Below are positions 17,180 through 26,442 of a stretch of DNA of 38,795 bases, piece by piece (within the stretch, counting starts at the first letter, position 1; every line of letters begins with the position of its first letter). Made by a program: the position numbers and the translations under genes. Origin of the DNA: Ignavibacteriota bacterium (GTDB lineage Bacteria; Bacteroidota; Ignavibacteria; UBA10030); the NCBI GenBank assembly GCA_022616555.1, contig JAKEEG010000069.1:1-38795 (forward strand), in the 5' to 3' direction. The notes beneath the pieces are model-generated. The model was not told the DNA's origin. It saw only the letters and a list, made by a program, of their open reading frames with translations, and searched no databases.

Positions 17180-17644
17180 ATGGATAAATTGCTTTTTAAA
17201 CATAGGGCTCAAGTGCGTGTGAGGAATTACGAGGTAGACTGGCAGGGTATTGTGCATAACGCAAATTATCTTTTATACTGTGAAGTAGGCCGCATAGAAT
17301 ATTTCAAGCACATTGGGCTTGCGGTTGATATGCAGTCAATTACCGGCTCATCAAAAATTGTCCTGGTGAGGAATGAGATAGATTATAAATTGCCCGCCCG
17401 TTTTGATGACCTCCTCAACATCTTTACGCGAGTTTCGTTTATCAAGAATACAAGTTTTGGTGTTGAAGGAATCTTGGAGCGGGAGGGGACAGGCGAAATA
17501 ATTGCGGAAAACATCGCCTATCATGTTTGGCTTGACCCTTCAACTGATCGGCCTGTCAGTGTGCCGGAGCATTTTCGTGGAATAGTCCGAAAATTTGAGG
17601 GCGCCAATTGCGAAATCCTTCAGCTAAAAGTTTTTAACACGTAA
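17180..17644 (+). CDS. Hot-dog acyl-CoA thioesterase, 4-hydroxybenzoyl-CoA thioesterase/YbgC type
   Basis: A 154-residue single hot-dog domain. The active-site segment VRNYEVDWQGIVHNANYLLY has the catalytic aspartate (Asp20) in the D-x-x-G-I-V-x-N pattern of this thioesterase class, followed by EVGRIEYFKHIGL. The conserved VVRNEIDYKLPARFDD-like strand is also present. The substrate is uncertain; YbgC-type enzymes act on short or branched acyl-CoA or acyl-ACP. It starts four bases after the aldolase stop. Confidence 0.85.
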   Translation: MDKLLFKHRAQVRVRNYEVDWQGIVHNANYLLYCEVGRIEYFKHIGLAVDMQSITGSSKIVLVRNEIDYKLPARFDDLLNIFTRVSFIKNTSFGVEGILEREGTGEIIAENIAYHVWLDPSTDRPVSVPEHFRGIVRKFEGANCEILQLKVFNT

Positions 17645-17663
17645 CGTTGGAAAATACTTCGTC

Positions 17664-19166
17664 ATGACGTCCTTTGAAGAATTTAAGAAGCTGAGTTCGG
17701 GTGGAAATGTCATTCCCATCTTTGAGACTGTGCTCGCAGATACGGAAACACCCGTTTCGGTGTATTTAAAGATTCAAGGTGAAAGCGCCTACTCATTTCT
17801 ATTGGAAAGCGTCGAAGGCGGAGAAAAGCTCGGCCGGTATTCATTTATCGGCTTTAACCCTTTTATGAATGTTACAATTCGTGAGAAACGTTTCTCCATT
17901 GAAACATTTCACGATGATGTAAAAATACTTCCCTCGCTTGTTGATCCGGATGACCACCCGCTTGAAGCCCTCAAAAAACTTTTCGCTCACATTAAGACCG
18001 TCAAAGTGCCTGGGTTGCCTCGTTTTTCCTGTGGAGCGGTTGGCTACTTTGGATATGAAACAGTGCGACTGGTGGAAGATATTCCCGTTCCAGCCAAAGA
18101 TGAGCTTGAAATACCGGACTCGATATTGATGTTTTTTGATGTTGTCCTCGTTTTCGATAACGTTAAGCATGAATTGTTTTTGATCTCAAATGCTTATCTT
18201 TCTAAGCCAAATCTCACCGATGCTGAGCTGAAGAAAGAATACGATAAAGCTGCCGGAGAAATCGAAAAGCTTAAATCTCTGCTTCAGAATGATATGCCGA
18301 CAGCTCTTGCAAACGCCGAGTCGAACGGCAAGCTTGAATATATAGTCAGCAAAGAAAACTTTTGTAAAAGCGTTGAGCGTTCAAAGCAATATATTGTCGA
18401 AGGTGATATTTTTCAGGTGGTGTTGTCTCAACGCTTAAAACAAAAAGCCCGTGTCCGTCCCATCGATGTGTATCGGTCGTTGAGGCTTATTAATCCTTCG
18501 CCATATATGTATTTTTTGAGCCTTAAGGATTTTTTCGTCATTGGTTCTTCACCGGAAATGCTTGTGCGAGTTGAGAACGGTATTGTGGAAACACGCCCGA
18601 TTGCCGGCACGCGTCGTCGAGGAAATTCAACTGAGGAGGATGAGCGATTAGTGCAGGAGTTACTGGATGATGAGAAGGAAAAAGCAGAACATCTTATGTT
18701 GGTGGATTTAGGTCGGAACGATTTGGGACGTATCAGCGAGTATGCTACTGTTGAAGTAAAGCAATTTATGGCGACAGAAAAATACTCGCACGTAATTCAT
18801 ATTGTCTCAAGTGTCCAGGGAAAATTACGCGATGGATTGACGCCTCTCGATGCGCTATTCTCCTGTTTTCCTGCCGGCACTCTTACCGGCGCACCCAAGA
18901 TTCGGGCAATGCAGATTATTTCCGAGCTTGAACCAGTAAAGCGCGGAGTCTATGGAGGTGCGATTGCGTATCTCGATTTTTCCGGCAACATGGATTCTTG
19001 CATCGCGATTCGCACTATTGTCGCAAAAGAAGACACATTATTTTTCCAGGCTGGAGCAGGTATTGTGTATGATTCAAAACCAGAACGCGAATTTGAGGAG
19101 ACGATAGAAAAGCTTGGGGCAAATTTGCAGGCCGTTGAGCGATTGAAAGAAATTGTCAGACAGTGA
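17664..19166 (+). CDS. trpE: Anthranilate synthase component I
   Basis: The 500-residue chorismate-binding subunit that makes anthranilate for tryptophan. The N-terminal LLESVEGGEKLGRYSFIGF carries the feedback-site LLES motif, so inhibition by tryptophan is likely. The C-terminal catalytic domain has VVLSQRLK, RPIAGTRRRG, LVDLGRNDLGRIS, FPAGTLTGAPKIRAM and GGAIAYLDFSGNMDSCIAIRT, all typical of TrpE. The start at ATG 17664 has a weak GGAAAA upstream. trpG follows after three bases, but no other trp genes are in the window. Its chorismate supply connects it to aroA about 10 kb away. Confidence 0.95.
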   Translation: MTSFEEFKKLSSGGNVIPIFETVLADTETPVSVYLKIQGESAYSFLLESVEGGEKLGRYSFIGFNPFMNVTIREKRFSIETFHDDVKILPSLVDPDDHPLEALKKLFAHIKTVKVPGLPRFSCGAVGYFGYETVRLVEDIPVPAKDELEIPDSILMFFDVVLVFDNVKHELFLISNAYLSKPNLTDAELKKEYDKAAGEIEKLKSLLQNDMPTALANAESNGKLEYIVSKENFCKSVERSKQYIVEGDIFQVVLSQRLKQKARVRPIDVYRSLRLINPSPYMYFLSLKDFFVIGSSPEMLVRVENGIVETRPIAGTRRRGNSTEEDERLVQELLDDEKEKAEHLMLVDLGRNDLGRISEYATVEVKQFMATEKYSHVIHIVSSVQGKLRDGLTPLDALFSCFPAGTLTGAPKIRAMQIISELEPVKRGVYGGAIAYLDFSGNMDSCIAIRTIVAKEDTLFFQAGAGIVYDSKPEREFEETIEKLGANLQAVERLKEIVRQ

Positions 19167-19169
19167 AAA

Positions 19170-19736
19170 ATGATTCTTGTCATCGATAATTACGATTCCT
19201 TCACCTATAACCTTGTTCAATACTTGGGCGAGCTGGGTGTAAAGCAAACTATTGTACGCAACGACCGAATCACAGTCGATGAAGTAAAGAGCATGAAGCC
19301 CGAAGCCATTGTGATTTCTCCCGGTCCCTGTACCCCGAAAGAGGCAGGCATCTCTGTGGACGTCATTCGTGAACTGCATAAAGACATTCCTATCCTCGGT
19401 GTGTGTTTGGGCCACCAGGCTATTGGCGAGGCGTTTGGAGGAAGGGTCGTAAAGGCTAAGAGTGTGATGCACGGTAAAGTGTCGATGGTGCAGCACAATG
19501 GTTCCGGTATTTTTAAAAATGTTGCTTCTCCGTTTCAGGGTACGCGTTATCACTCGCTGATCGTGGATCGAGAATCGCTCCCTCCAATGCTCGAAGTAAC
19601 TGCATGGACTGACGACGGAACGATTATGGGCATGCAACATAAACAGGACCCTGTTGTCGGCGTGCAATTTCACCCGGAATCCATCGCCACGCAACACGGA
19701 AAAAAACTACTCAAAAACTTTCTTTCTATGCAATAA
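19170..19736 (+). CDS. trpG: Anthranilate synthase component II (glutamine amidotransferase)
   Basis: A 188-residue class I glutamine amidotransferase that feeds ammonia to TrpE. The triad is visible as Cys79 ([15 protein letters not shown]), His168 and Glu170 ([13 protein letters not shown]). The oxyanion segment [12 protein letters not shown] is also present. It follows trpE by three bases. It may also serve as PabA in folate synthesis, since many bacteria share this subunit, but nothing here proves it. Confidence 0.94.
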   Translation: MILVIDNYDSFTYNLVQYLGELGVKQTIVRNDRITVDEVKSMKPEAIVISPGPCTPKEAGISVDVIRELHKDIPILGVCLGHQAIGEAFGGRVVKAKSVMHGKVSMVQHNGSGIFKNVASPFQGTRYHSLIVDRESLPPMLEVTAWTDDGTIMGMQHKQDPVVGVQFHPESIATQHGKKLLKNFLSMQ

Positions 19737-19762
19737 ACTGCGAAAATCGCAGCATTATTCGC

Positions 19763-19791
19763 TTGCATCTTTTGTGGGGATTTGCTATATT
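19763..19791 (+). promoter_or_regulatory. Sigma70-type promoter of the rimP-pnp cluster
   Basis: TTGCAT (19763-19768), a 17-base spacer and TATATT (19786-19791) are close to consensus. A start at about 19798 would place the hairpin at 19808 within the first 40 transcribed bases. Confidence 0.65.
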
Positions 19792-19807
19792 TATAGCGCC
19801 TCAGTTG

Positions 19808-19838
19808 AATAGCCCGCCTTAACGGGCTATTTTTTTTG
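19808..19838 (+). terminator. Attenuator-like terminator hairpin upstream of rimP
   Basis: A 9-bp stem (AATAGCCCG with CGGGCTATT) with the loop CCTTAA is followed by a run of eight T. It could end trpEG transcription, but its place between a good promoter and rimP also fits a premature terminator for the nusA operon. NusA is known to autoregulate in other bacteria, and leader hairpins upstream of rimP have been described elsewhere. Confidence 0.8.
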
Positions 19839-19850
19839 AGAAGAAATTGA

Positions 19851-20306
19851 ATGATTGAGATCAAGCAGAAAATAGAGGAGATCATCGTGCCCTTGCTTGC
19901 CCCACACGATGCCTTCTTGGTCGATGTTCAGGTAAGGAATGAACGGGGCGCGAAGCTAGTTCAAATTTTCGTCGATACCGATGCCGGAATTCGCATTGAT
20001 CAATGTGCTGCCATCAGTCGGGATGTCGCACGCGAATTTGAATCGCATCATCTGCTCGAAGGAAAATTTCATCTAGAGGTCTCTTCACCTGGTATTGACA
20101 AGCCTTTGAAACTCCTGCGCCAATACCAAAAAAATACGGGTAGGCGGTTTAAGGTAAAGTTTGCCGGAGACCCCGACCCAAAGTTTTTGTCAGCAACTCT
20201 GGTCTCTGTGATAGGCGAGCAGTTAACGTTTCAGCCCGATAAGGGTGAGGCCGTAACGCTCCCATTCTCACAAATGATTGAATCGAAAGAAGAGCTACCG
20301 TGGTAG
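19851..20306 (+). CDS. rimP: Ribosome maturation factor RimP
   Basis: A 151-residue factor for 30S subunit assembly. The N-terminal domain carries DAFLVDVQVRNERGAKLVQI and VDTDAGIRIDQCAAISRDVA, followed by the characteristic LEVSSPGIDKPLK. A C-terminal SH3-like barrel ends the protein. It is the first gene of the conserved rimP-nusA-infB-rbfA-truB cluster and precedes nusA by 28 bases. Confidence 0.94.
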   Translation: MIEIKQKIEEIIVPLLAPHDAFLVDVQVRNERGAKLVQIFVDTDAGIRIDQCAAISRDVAREFESHHLLEGKFHLEVSSPGIDKPLKLLRQYQKNTGRRFKVKFAGDPDPKFLSATLVSVIGEQLTFQPDKGEAVTLPFSQMIESKEELPW

Positions 20307-20334
20307 CGCAACATGTTTTGTTTGGAGGATTGAG

Positions 20335-21735
20335 ATGAATCACGAAATAGTTGAATCATTTGCCCAAATGGTTCGCGAACGAGGACTCGATAAAGACATC
20401 CTCGTCGGAATTGTCGAGGATATCTTCGGGATGATGGTCCGGAAAAAATACGGTCCGCACGCGAAGTTCGACGTCGTCGTCAATATGGAAAAGGGCGATA
20501 TTGAAATCTACCTCGAAAAGGAAGTTGTCGACGAGGTCACCGACCCGGTTGTACAAATCGACCGAAAAGAAGCTTCACGCAAGAACGGCGAGGAAATGGA
20601 AGTCGGCGAAGAATATGTTGAGATCGTCCCCCTGGTCAGTTTCGGCAGGCGTTTAGTCATCAGTGCCAAACAAAACCTTAACCAGCGGATTAAAGAAATT
20701 GAACGTGAATCGGTCTTCAACGAGTATAGCAGCTCGATGGGTGAAATCGTTGTTGGTGAGATTTATCAGATACGCCGCGGTAAAGGCGAGATCCTTGTCA
20801 TTCACAACAAGAACGAGTTAATTCTCCCGCGCAACGAGCAAATTTACAAAGAGCGCTATAAAAAAGGTGATACCATCCGCGCTGTGGTCAAGGAGGTCAA
20901 AAAGGTCAGTGGGAATCCGGTCGTTATTATCTCGCGCACAGATCCGCAATTCTTGATGCGATTATTTGAGATAGAAATCCCGGAAATCTACGACGGCATT
21001 ATTGAAATTAAACGAATCGCTCGCGAGCCAGGTGACCGCGCTAAGGTGGCTGTCATTTCCCACGATGACCGTATCGACGCGGTAGGGGCTTGCGTTGGCA
21101 TGAAAGGCGTTCGTATTCACGCAATCGTGCGCGAACTCAATAACGAAAACATCGACGTTATCAATTACTCCGAGGATCCAGTTACGTTTATAACGAAGGC
21201 GCTTGCTCCCGCGAAGCTGAAAGATCTTCAGATCGATGTTGAGCAGAAAAAAGCGAATGTTACTGTTGTTGCAGACCAGGTGTCGCTCGCTATCGGGAAA
21301 AACGGGCAGAATGTTCGGCTTGCATCGAAGCTTACGGGTTATGACATCCAGCTGATCAAAGAAGGCGGTGAGGAAGAGTACGATATGGATCTCTCTGAGT
21401 TCCGCGAGGAGCTCGGAGATGTGCTATTCCATAAATTTTTCGATGATGGGTACGAAACTGCTCGCGACATCATTGATGCTCCTCGTGAAGAGGTGATTGC
21501 CGCTATTGGCATCGAACCGGAGAAGTTTGACGAAGTTCTTGCTATGGTCAAAGAAGGCCTTGAAGAAGCAGAAGTGGAAGACGAGGAGCTTGCCGGCTCA
21601 AAATCCCCAAAAGCAGAGCCCGCTGAAAAAGCCCAAGAGAGCGCGGCATCGAAGCCGGCGTCGGAAAACTCGAACGGGACGCAGGAAGCACCCAGCGAGC
21701 CAGCGCCAAGCGAATCGAGCGAAAAAACAGACTAA
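20335..21735 (+). CDS. nusA: Transcription termination/antitermination factor NusA
   Basis: A 466-residue RNA polymerase-associated factor. The domains in order are the N-terminal RNAP-binding domain (residues 1 to about 125) and an S1 domain (GEIVVGEIYQIRRGKGEILV, about 135-200). Next come KH1 (GDRAKVAVISHDDRIDAVGA, about 230-290) and KH2 with AIGKNGQNVRLASKLTGYDI near residue 320. A single helix-hairpin-helix region (about 350-415) and a disordered Glu/Ala/Ser/Pro-rich tail end the protein. I chose ATG 20335, preceded by TTGGAGGATTGAG, over an upstream in-frame TTG at 20278 inside rimP. The acidic tail stands in for the second acidic repeat found in enterobacteria. Confidence 0.95.
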   Translation: MNHEIVESFAQMVRERGLDKDILVGIVEDIFGMMVRKKYGPHAKFDVVVNMEKGDIEIYLEKEVVDEVTDPVVQIDRKEASRKNGEEMEVGEEYVEIVPLVSFGRRLVISAKQNLNQRIKEIERESVFNEYSSSMGEIVVGEIYQIRRGKGEILVIHNKNELILPRNEQIYKERYKKGDTIRAVVKEVKKVSGNPVVIISRTDPQFLMRLFEIEIPEIYDGIIEIKRIAREPGDRAKVAVISHDDRIDAVGACVGMKGVRIHAIVRELNNENIDVINYSEDPVTFITKALAPAKLKDLQIDVEQKKANVTVVADQVSLAIGKNGQNVRLASKLTGYDIQLIKEGGEEEYDMDLSEFREELGDVLFHKFFDDGYETARDIIDAPREEVIAAIGIEPEKFDEVLAMVKEGLEEAEVEDEELAGSKSPKAEPAEKAQESAASKPASENSNGTQEAPSEPAPSESSEKTD

Positions 21736-21774
21736 TGAGTGATGGAAGATCGGCTTTTATAAAGAAAGTAAGGC

Positions 21775-24393
21775 ATGGCTGAGCAAGCAACAAAAAAAAT
21801 AAAAATCTACAAACTCGCGACAGAGCTGAACCTCTCCAGCGAAACGATCATCGACTTTCTGAAGAAGAAGGGATTCGACGTCAAGAGTCATATGTCTGTC
21901 GTTACGGATGATATGATGAAGGCGATTATGTCCCATTTCAAAAAGGAGAAGGACGTTGCGGAACGTCATCAGCGTAAGGTCCAGGAATTCCGGACGTCCC
22001 GCAAAAAGGAGCCTGCAGAAAAAGTCGAGAAAAAGGAAGCTGTCGAAGAGGAACCCTCTCCAAAGGTCATTGAAGTACCCGTTGCTGCAGAAGTACAGCA
22101 AGAAGAGATACAGGAGACTGAAGTTGAACCGGCTAGCGCCTCTCCTACCGTCGAGGTGACCGTACCGCAGGCTCGGGAAGAACGCGTTGAGAAACCCGCT
22201 GTTGAAGACAAAAAGGAAGAAAAAAAGAAGGCTCCTTCGCAAGACAGGCAGTCACGCTCGCCTCTTGAACAAGCTGCAACGCGAACCCGTGGCTTAACGA
22301 TCAAAGGCAAGATTCAGCTCGGTGCGACCGATCGAAAAGGCGATTCTGCAGAGACTGACGAGAAGAAGAAAAAGAAAAAGAAGAAAAAGATCCGCGAAGA
22401 GGTCAAAAAAGGCAAGGAGCCGTTCCCTGTTGCAGAGGAAGACACTCCGAAAGCCAAAGGAAAGAAGAAAAAACGGTCCCGCTATAACGAGGTTGATAGC
22501 GGTGAGGTCGAAAAGGCGATACGCGAAACCCTCGCAGATATGGATGATTCGAGTGTCAGCGCGCGCGCGGCCTTCCGCAAGCGCAAAAAACGCGAGCGCG
22601 AGGAGGAGGAGCAGCGCATCCAGGAAGAGCTGGAGCGTCAGAAGACGCGCATTCGCGTAACGGAGTTTGTTACTGTCGGCGAGTTGGCCAACCTTATGCG
22701 CGTAACGGTTGCAGAGGTTATCCAGAAAATCATGGGCTTGGGCGTTATGGCCTCAATCAATCAGCGTTTGGATAAAGATACAATCTCACTGGTCGCGGAT
22801 GAATTCGGTTTCCAGGTCGATTTTGAAGAGGAGTTTGCACCAGAGGCTCTTGTCGATCAAACTGACGGCGAAGAGACCTTGCGTTCCCGCCCCGCTGTTG
22901 TCACGATTATGGGGCACGTTGACCACGGAAAGACATCGTTATTGGATTATATTCGCACTGCCAATGTTGTTGCAGGCGAGGCTGGTGGAATTACCCAGCA
23001 CATCGGCGCGTACGAGGTTACACTGGATAACGGAAAACAAATCACATTTCTCGATACACCCGGCCACGAGGCGTTCACGGCAATGCGCGCCCGCGGAGCG
23101 CAGGTAACGGATATTGTTGTGCTTGTTGTTGCCGCTGATGATAACGTCATGCCGCAAACTGTCGAAGCGATCAGCCATGCGCAAGCCGCAGGCGTACCAA
23201 TCATCGTCGCAATCAATAAAACCGATAAGCCAGAAGCAAACGCCGACCGAATCCGGCAGCAGTTGTCTGAAAAAGGCGTATTGCTCGAAGAATGGGGGGG
23301 CAAGTACCAATCCGTAGAAATCTCCGCGCGTACGGGAAAGAATGTAGAACTTCTCCTCGAAAAGATTTTGCTTGAATCAGAGGTATTAAACCTCAGAGCT
23401 AACCCTGACCGGCATGCGCGTGGAGTTGTGATTGAGGCGCAGCTAGACAAAGGTAAGGGTATTGTGGCTACGGTTTTGGTGCAGAAGGGCGTATTGCGTA
23501 TCGGCGATTCGTTTGTGTGCGGAATCTGGAGTGGGCGTGTGCGCGCAATGTTTGACGAGCGCGAGAATAGAGTTGAAGCGGCAAAGCCTTCACAACCTGT
23601 GCAGATTATAGGATTTGACGGCATACCACAAGCCGGCGATGTGTTCGTCGTGCTGCCAACCGAGCGGGAAGCTCGTGAGATCAGTTTAAAACGCCAGCAA
23701 TTGAAACGCGAACAAGACTTCCGCCAGCGTCACACGGTTACACTGGACGACCTCTCGAAGCAAATACAAGAAGGTCAAGTGCAAGACCTGCCTATAGTCG
23801 TGAAGGGAGACGTGGACGGTTCGGTAGAAGCTCTCTCGGATTCTCTTATGAAGCTCTCGACCTCCGAAGTAAAAGTTCATGTGATTCTCAAAGGCGTAGG
23901 CGGCATTTCCGAAGGCGACGTCTTACTGGCAGCCGCGTCACGCGCAGTGATCATCGGGTTCCATGTACGTCCGAACTTGAATGCGCGCCGGCTCGCCGAA
24001 AAAGAGGAAGTGGAAATACGCTTGTACGGTATTATTTATGATGCCATCAACGATGTGCGCAATGCGCTTGAAGGCATGCTCGCGCCGACGATTTCTGAAG
24101 AAGTAACGGCTACGGTAGAAGTCCGCGACACGTTTAAGATCCCGAAAGTCGGCATGATTGCCGGGTGCTACGTCAAAGATGGGACTATTGTGCGGAACAA
24201 CAAAATTCGTCTGGTGCGTGACGGCGTCGTTGCATTCGAGGGGACGATTTCGTCATTAAAGAGATTCAAAGACGATGTGCGAGAAGTTGCCGAGGGCTTC
24301 GAGTGTGGTATCGCACTCGAGGGGTATAACGATCTTAAAGTGGGCGACATCATCGAAGCGTTTAAATTAGTCGAGACAAAGCGCAAGCTGTAA
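21775..24393 (+). CDS. infB: Translation initiation factor IF-2
   Basis: An 872-residue GTPase that places initiator tRNA on the ribosome. A first IF2-N module is at residues 1-55 (KKIKIYKLATELNLSSETII). A long, highly charged linker (about 60-290) includes a run of nine lysines. A second IF2-N module lies at about 295-355 (VTVGELANLMRVTVAEVIQK). The GTPase domain has G1 GHVDHGKTS from residue 380, G3 DTPGHEAFT and G4 NKTDKPEA, followed by domains II-IV. The linker is typical of large IF-2 forms but compositionally extreme. AAGTAAGG just before the ATG is the ribosome binding site. Confidence 0.96.
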   Translation: MAEQATKKIKIYKLATELNLSSETIIDFLKKKGFDVKSHMSVVTDDMMKAIMSHFKKEKDVAERHQRKVQEFRTSRKKEPAEKVEKKEAVEEEPSPKVIEVPVAAEVQQEEIQETEVEPASASPTVEVTVPQAREERVEKPAVEDKKEEKKKAPSQDRQSRSPLEQAATRTRGLTIKGKIQLGATDRKGDSAETDEKKKKKKKKKIREEVKKGKEPFPVAEEDTPKAKGKKKKRSRYNEVDSGEVEKAIRETLADMDDSSVSARAAFRKRKKREREEEEQRIQEELERQKTRIRVTEFVTVGELANLMRVTVAEVIQKIMGLGVMASINQRLDKDTISLVADEFGFQVDFEEEFAPEALVDQTDGEETLRSRPAVVTIMGHVDHGKTSLLDYIRTANVVAGEAGGITQHIGAYEVTLDNGKQITFLDTPGHEAFTAMRARGAQVTDIVVLVVAADDNVMPQTVEAISHAQAAGVPIIVAINKTDKPEANADRIRQQLSEKGVLLEEWGGKYQSVEISARTGKNVELLLEKILLESEVLNLRANPDRHARGVVIEAQLDKGKGIVATVLVQKGVLRIGDSFVCGIWSGRVRAMFDERENRVEAAKPSQPVQIIGFDGIPQAGDVFVVLPTEREAREISLKRQQLKREQDFRQRHTVTLDDLSKQIQEGQVQDLPIVVKGDVDGSVEALSDSLMKLSTSEVKVHVILKGVGGISEGDVLLAAASRAVIIGFHVRPNLNARRLAEKEEVEIRLYGIIYDAINDVRNALEGMLAPTISEEVTATVEVRDTFKIPKVGMIAGCYVKDGTIVRNNKIRLVRDGVVAFEGTISSLKRFKDDVREVAEGFECGIALEGYNDLKVGDIIEAFKLVETKRKL

Positions 24394-24404
24394 CAGGTAT
24401 TTCT

Positions 24405-24764
24405 ATGTCGGTTCGGACGGAAAAAGTTGCCTCGCTGATCAAGCAGGAATTGGGGGTTATTTTTCAGCGTAACTTCAGCATGGAGGAGTACGGGTTTATC
24501 ACTGTGACGGAAGTTCGCGTCAGCCCCGATTTGAAAATTGCGAAGGTCTATGTTAGTGTTTTCGGCGATGCTGAGCGTAAACAACGCAGCATGGACCTTT
24601 TGGAACAAGAAAAGAATTTTGTGCGTGCGGAACTCGGACATGGGATTCGGCTTAAGTTTACCCCGTCGCTCATTTTTTATCTCGATGAATCTCTTGACCG
24701 GGCGATGAACATCAACCGGATTTTGGATAAGATTCATAAAGACGAAGCAGAAGGCAAGGAGTGA
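24405..24764 (+). CDS. rbfA: 30S ribosome-binding factor A
   Basis: A 119-residue KH-fold assembly factor that binds 16S rRNA during late 30S maturation. It has the family start RTEKVASLIKQELGVIFQRN, then FITVTEVRVSPDLKIAKVYV and LGHGIRLKFTPSLIFYLDES near the C terminus. It sits 11 bases after infB and three bases before truB, its usual place. Confidence 0.94.
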   Translation: MSVRTEKVASLIKQELGVIFQRNFSMEEYGFITVTEVRVSPDLKIAKVYVSVFGDAERKQRSMDLLEQEKNFVRAELGHGIRLKFTPSLIFYLDESLDRAMNINRILDKIHKDEAEGKE

Positions 24765-24767
24765 AGG

Positions 24768-25499
24768 ATGATGAGCAAGAACACGTTGGGCATGGAAACT
24801 GAAGGCGAAATTCTGCTCATCGATAAGCCGCTGGAGTGGACGTCGTTCGATGTTGTGAAACGCATACGGTGGTCGTTTAACATCACAAAAGCAGGGCACG
24901 CGGGGACGCTTGACCCTCGTGCGACAGGCTTGCTTATTGTCTGCACTGGAAAGAAGACGAAGGAGATCGATCGGTTCGTCGGCTTGGAGAAAGAATACAT
25001 AGGGACCTTCGAGCTAGGTGTGCGTACCCCCAGTTTCGATTCAGAGACCGAAGTTGTCGAACGCCATGCGTACGGCAATATCACAGTGGAACAGCTCCAA
25101 GATGCAGTAAGAAGCTTCCTCGGCAAGAGTTTTCAGACACCGCCCATGTACTCGGCGGTCAAGCATCGAGGTAAACCGCTCTATAAATATGCGCGGAGGG
25201 GAAAGTCAGTTGAGCGCGAAGCTAAAGAAATCGAAGTTATGGAATTCGAAATTTCCGGCTTCACGTTTCCAATAGTTGATTTCCGTGTCGTTTGCTCAAA
25301 AGGCACCTACGTTCGGTCGCTCGTTGATGACCTCGGGCAGAAGCTCGGTTGCGGGGCGACATTGCGCTCACTGCGCAGGACGCGTATAGGCAGTTATGAT
25401 GTTCGGGATGCTATGACAGTGGAACAATTGGAAAACACTCGTTCGACAAGAACAGAGGGCAATTTGACCGTAGTGCATGAAAGTCGTCTCCAAGCTTAG
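24768..25499 (+). CDS. truB: tRNA pseudouridine-55 synthase
   Basis: A 243-residue enzyme that converts U55 in the T loop of tRNAs to pseudouridine. It has the N-terminal GEILLIDKPLEWTSFDVVKR, the catalytic aspartate in GHAGTLDPRATGLLIVCTG, PPMYSAVKHRGKPLYKYAR and the CSKGTYVRSLVDDLG motif. Two tandem ATG codons mark the start; either is possible. Its 3' end overlaps ribF by 23 bases in another frame. Confidence 0.94.
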   Translation: MMSKNTLGMETEGEILLIDKPLEWTSFDVVKRIRWSFNITKAGHAGTLDPRATGLLIVCTGKKTKEIDRFVGLEKEYIGTFELGVRTPSFDSETEVVERHAYGNITVEQLQDAVRSFLGKSFQTPPMYSAVKHRGKPLYKYARRGKSVEREAKEIEVMEFEISGFTFPIVDFRVVCSKGTYVRSLVDDLGQKLGCGATLRSLRRTRIGSYDVRDAMTVEQLENTRSTRTEGNLTVVHESRLQA

Positions 25500-26421
25500 T
25501 GAAATAGGGTTCGATAAGAATTCCGTTGTCACCGTGGGTACATTTGATGGTGTCCACGTGGGCCACAGGGAAATTATTTCCGAAGCAGTGGGACGAGCAA
25601 AGGCACTTGAGGGACGAAGCGTCATCATTACTTTTGAGCCGCATCCCCGGGAAGTAGTAGGCTCACAATCGATTCAACTCTTAACGACGATTGATGAGCG
25701 AAAACGATTACTCGGTAACTTGAAGCCGGATGTTCTTTTTGTTGTGACATTTACGTACGAGTTTTCACGGCAAAGCTTTCGCGATTTCTATCTCAAGTAT
25801 TTGGTCAATGGAATAGGCGTCAGCGAAATCGTCGAAGGGTACGACCACCACTTCGGCAGGGATAGAGAGGGTAGCATCGAAGCGCTAATTACGCTTGGGA
25901 AAGAATTCGGGTTTTCTGTTGTTGCAGTGAAGCCCGTTTCGCTCGGCGGAGAGTTAGTCAGCAGTACACGGATTCGTCGGTTTCTTCAGGAAGGTAATGT
26001 CGAGCAAGCGGGAGAGTTTCTCGGCAAGTTGTACTCAATTGACGGGAAGGTTGTCCGCGGGGATGGGCGCGGTAAGCAGCTCGGCTTCCCGACGGCGAAC
26101 ATAGCTTTGTCGTCACCAAAGAAGCTCATTCCCAAGAATGGCGTGTATTTTGTTGCTGTGCATTTAGGGACTCAAACCCGCGCCGGCATGGCGAATATCG
26201 GTTTCCGCCCGACGTTTGGCACAAACGGCGGGCAAACGGTGGAAGTGCATTTGTTGGAGTTTCAACAAGACCTCTACGGAGATGAAGTTGAAGTCCGTTT
26301 TTTAAAACGACTTCGCGATGAACAAAAATTTTCAGGCCCTGAGGGATTGATCGAGCAATTGCGGCTCGACCGCGAGGCAAGTCTGAAGTTACAAAAAGAA
26401 TTTTCAACAACTTTTTCTTAA
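25477..26421 (+). CDS. ribF: Bifunctional riboflavin kinase/FMN adenylyltransferase
   Basis: A 314-residue enzyme making FMN and then FAD. The N-terminal nucleotidyltransferase domain has TVGTFDGVHVGHREII (its HVGH is the nucleotide-binding motif) and STRIRRFLQEG. The C-terminal flavokinase domain has VRGDGRGKQLGFPTANI, ANIGFRPTFG and the LLEFQQDLYGDEVEVRFLKR segment. The start overlaps the end of truB by 23 bases, which suggests coupled translation. Confidence 0.95.
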   Translation: MKVVSKLSEIGFDKNSVVTVGTFDGVHVGHREIISEAVGRAKALEGRSVIITFEPHPREVVGSQSIQLLTTIDERKRLLGNLKPDVLFVVTFTYEFSRQSFRDFYLKYLVNGIGVSEIVEGYDHHFGRDREGSIEALITLGKEFGFSVVAVKPVSLGGELVSSTRIRRFLQEGNVEQAGEFLGKLYSIDGKVVRGDGRGKQLGFPTANIALSSPKKLIPKNGVYFVAVHLGTQTRAGMANIGFRPTFGTNGGQTVEVHLLEFQQDLYGDEVEVRFLKRLRDEQKFSGPEGLIEQLRLDREASLKLQKEFSTTFS

Positions 26422-26442
26422 AGAACATTTTCAAGGAGCACC

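Noticed and set aside
22947-23624. A 225-codon minus-strand frame inside infB.
   Set aside because: It is antisense to the IF-2 GTPase domain and is Ser/Thr/Ile-rich without any recognisable motif.
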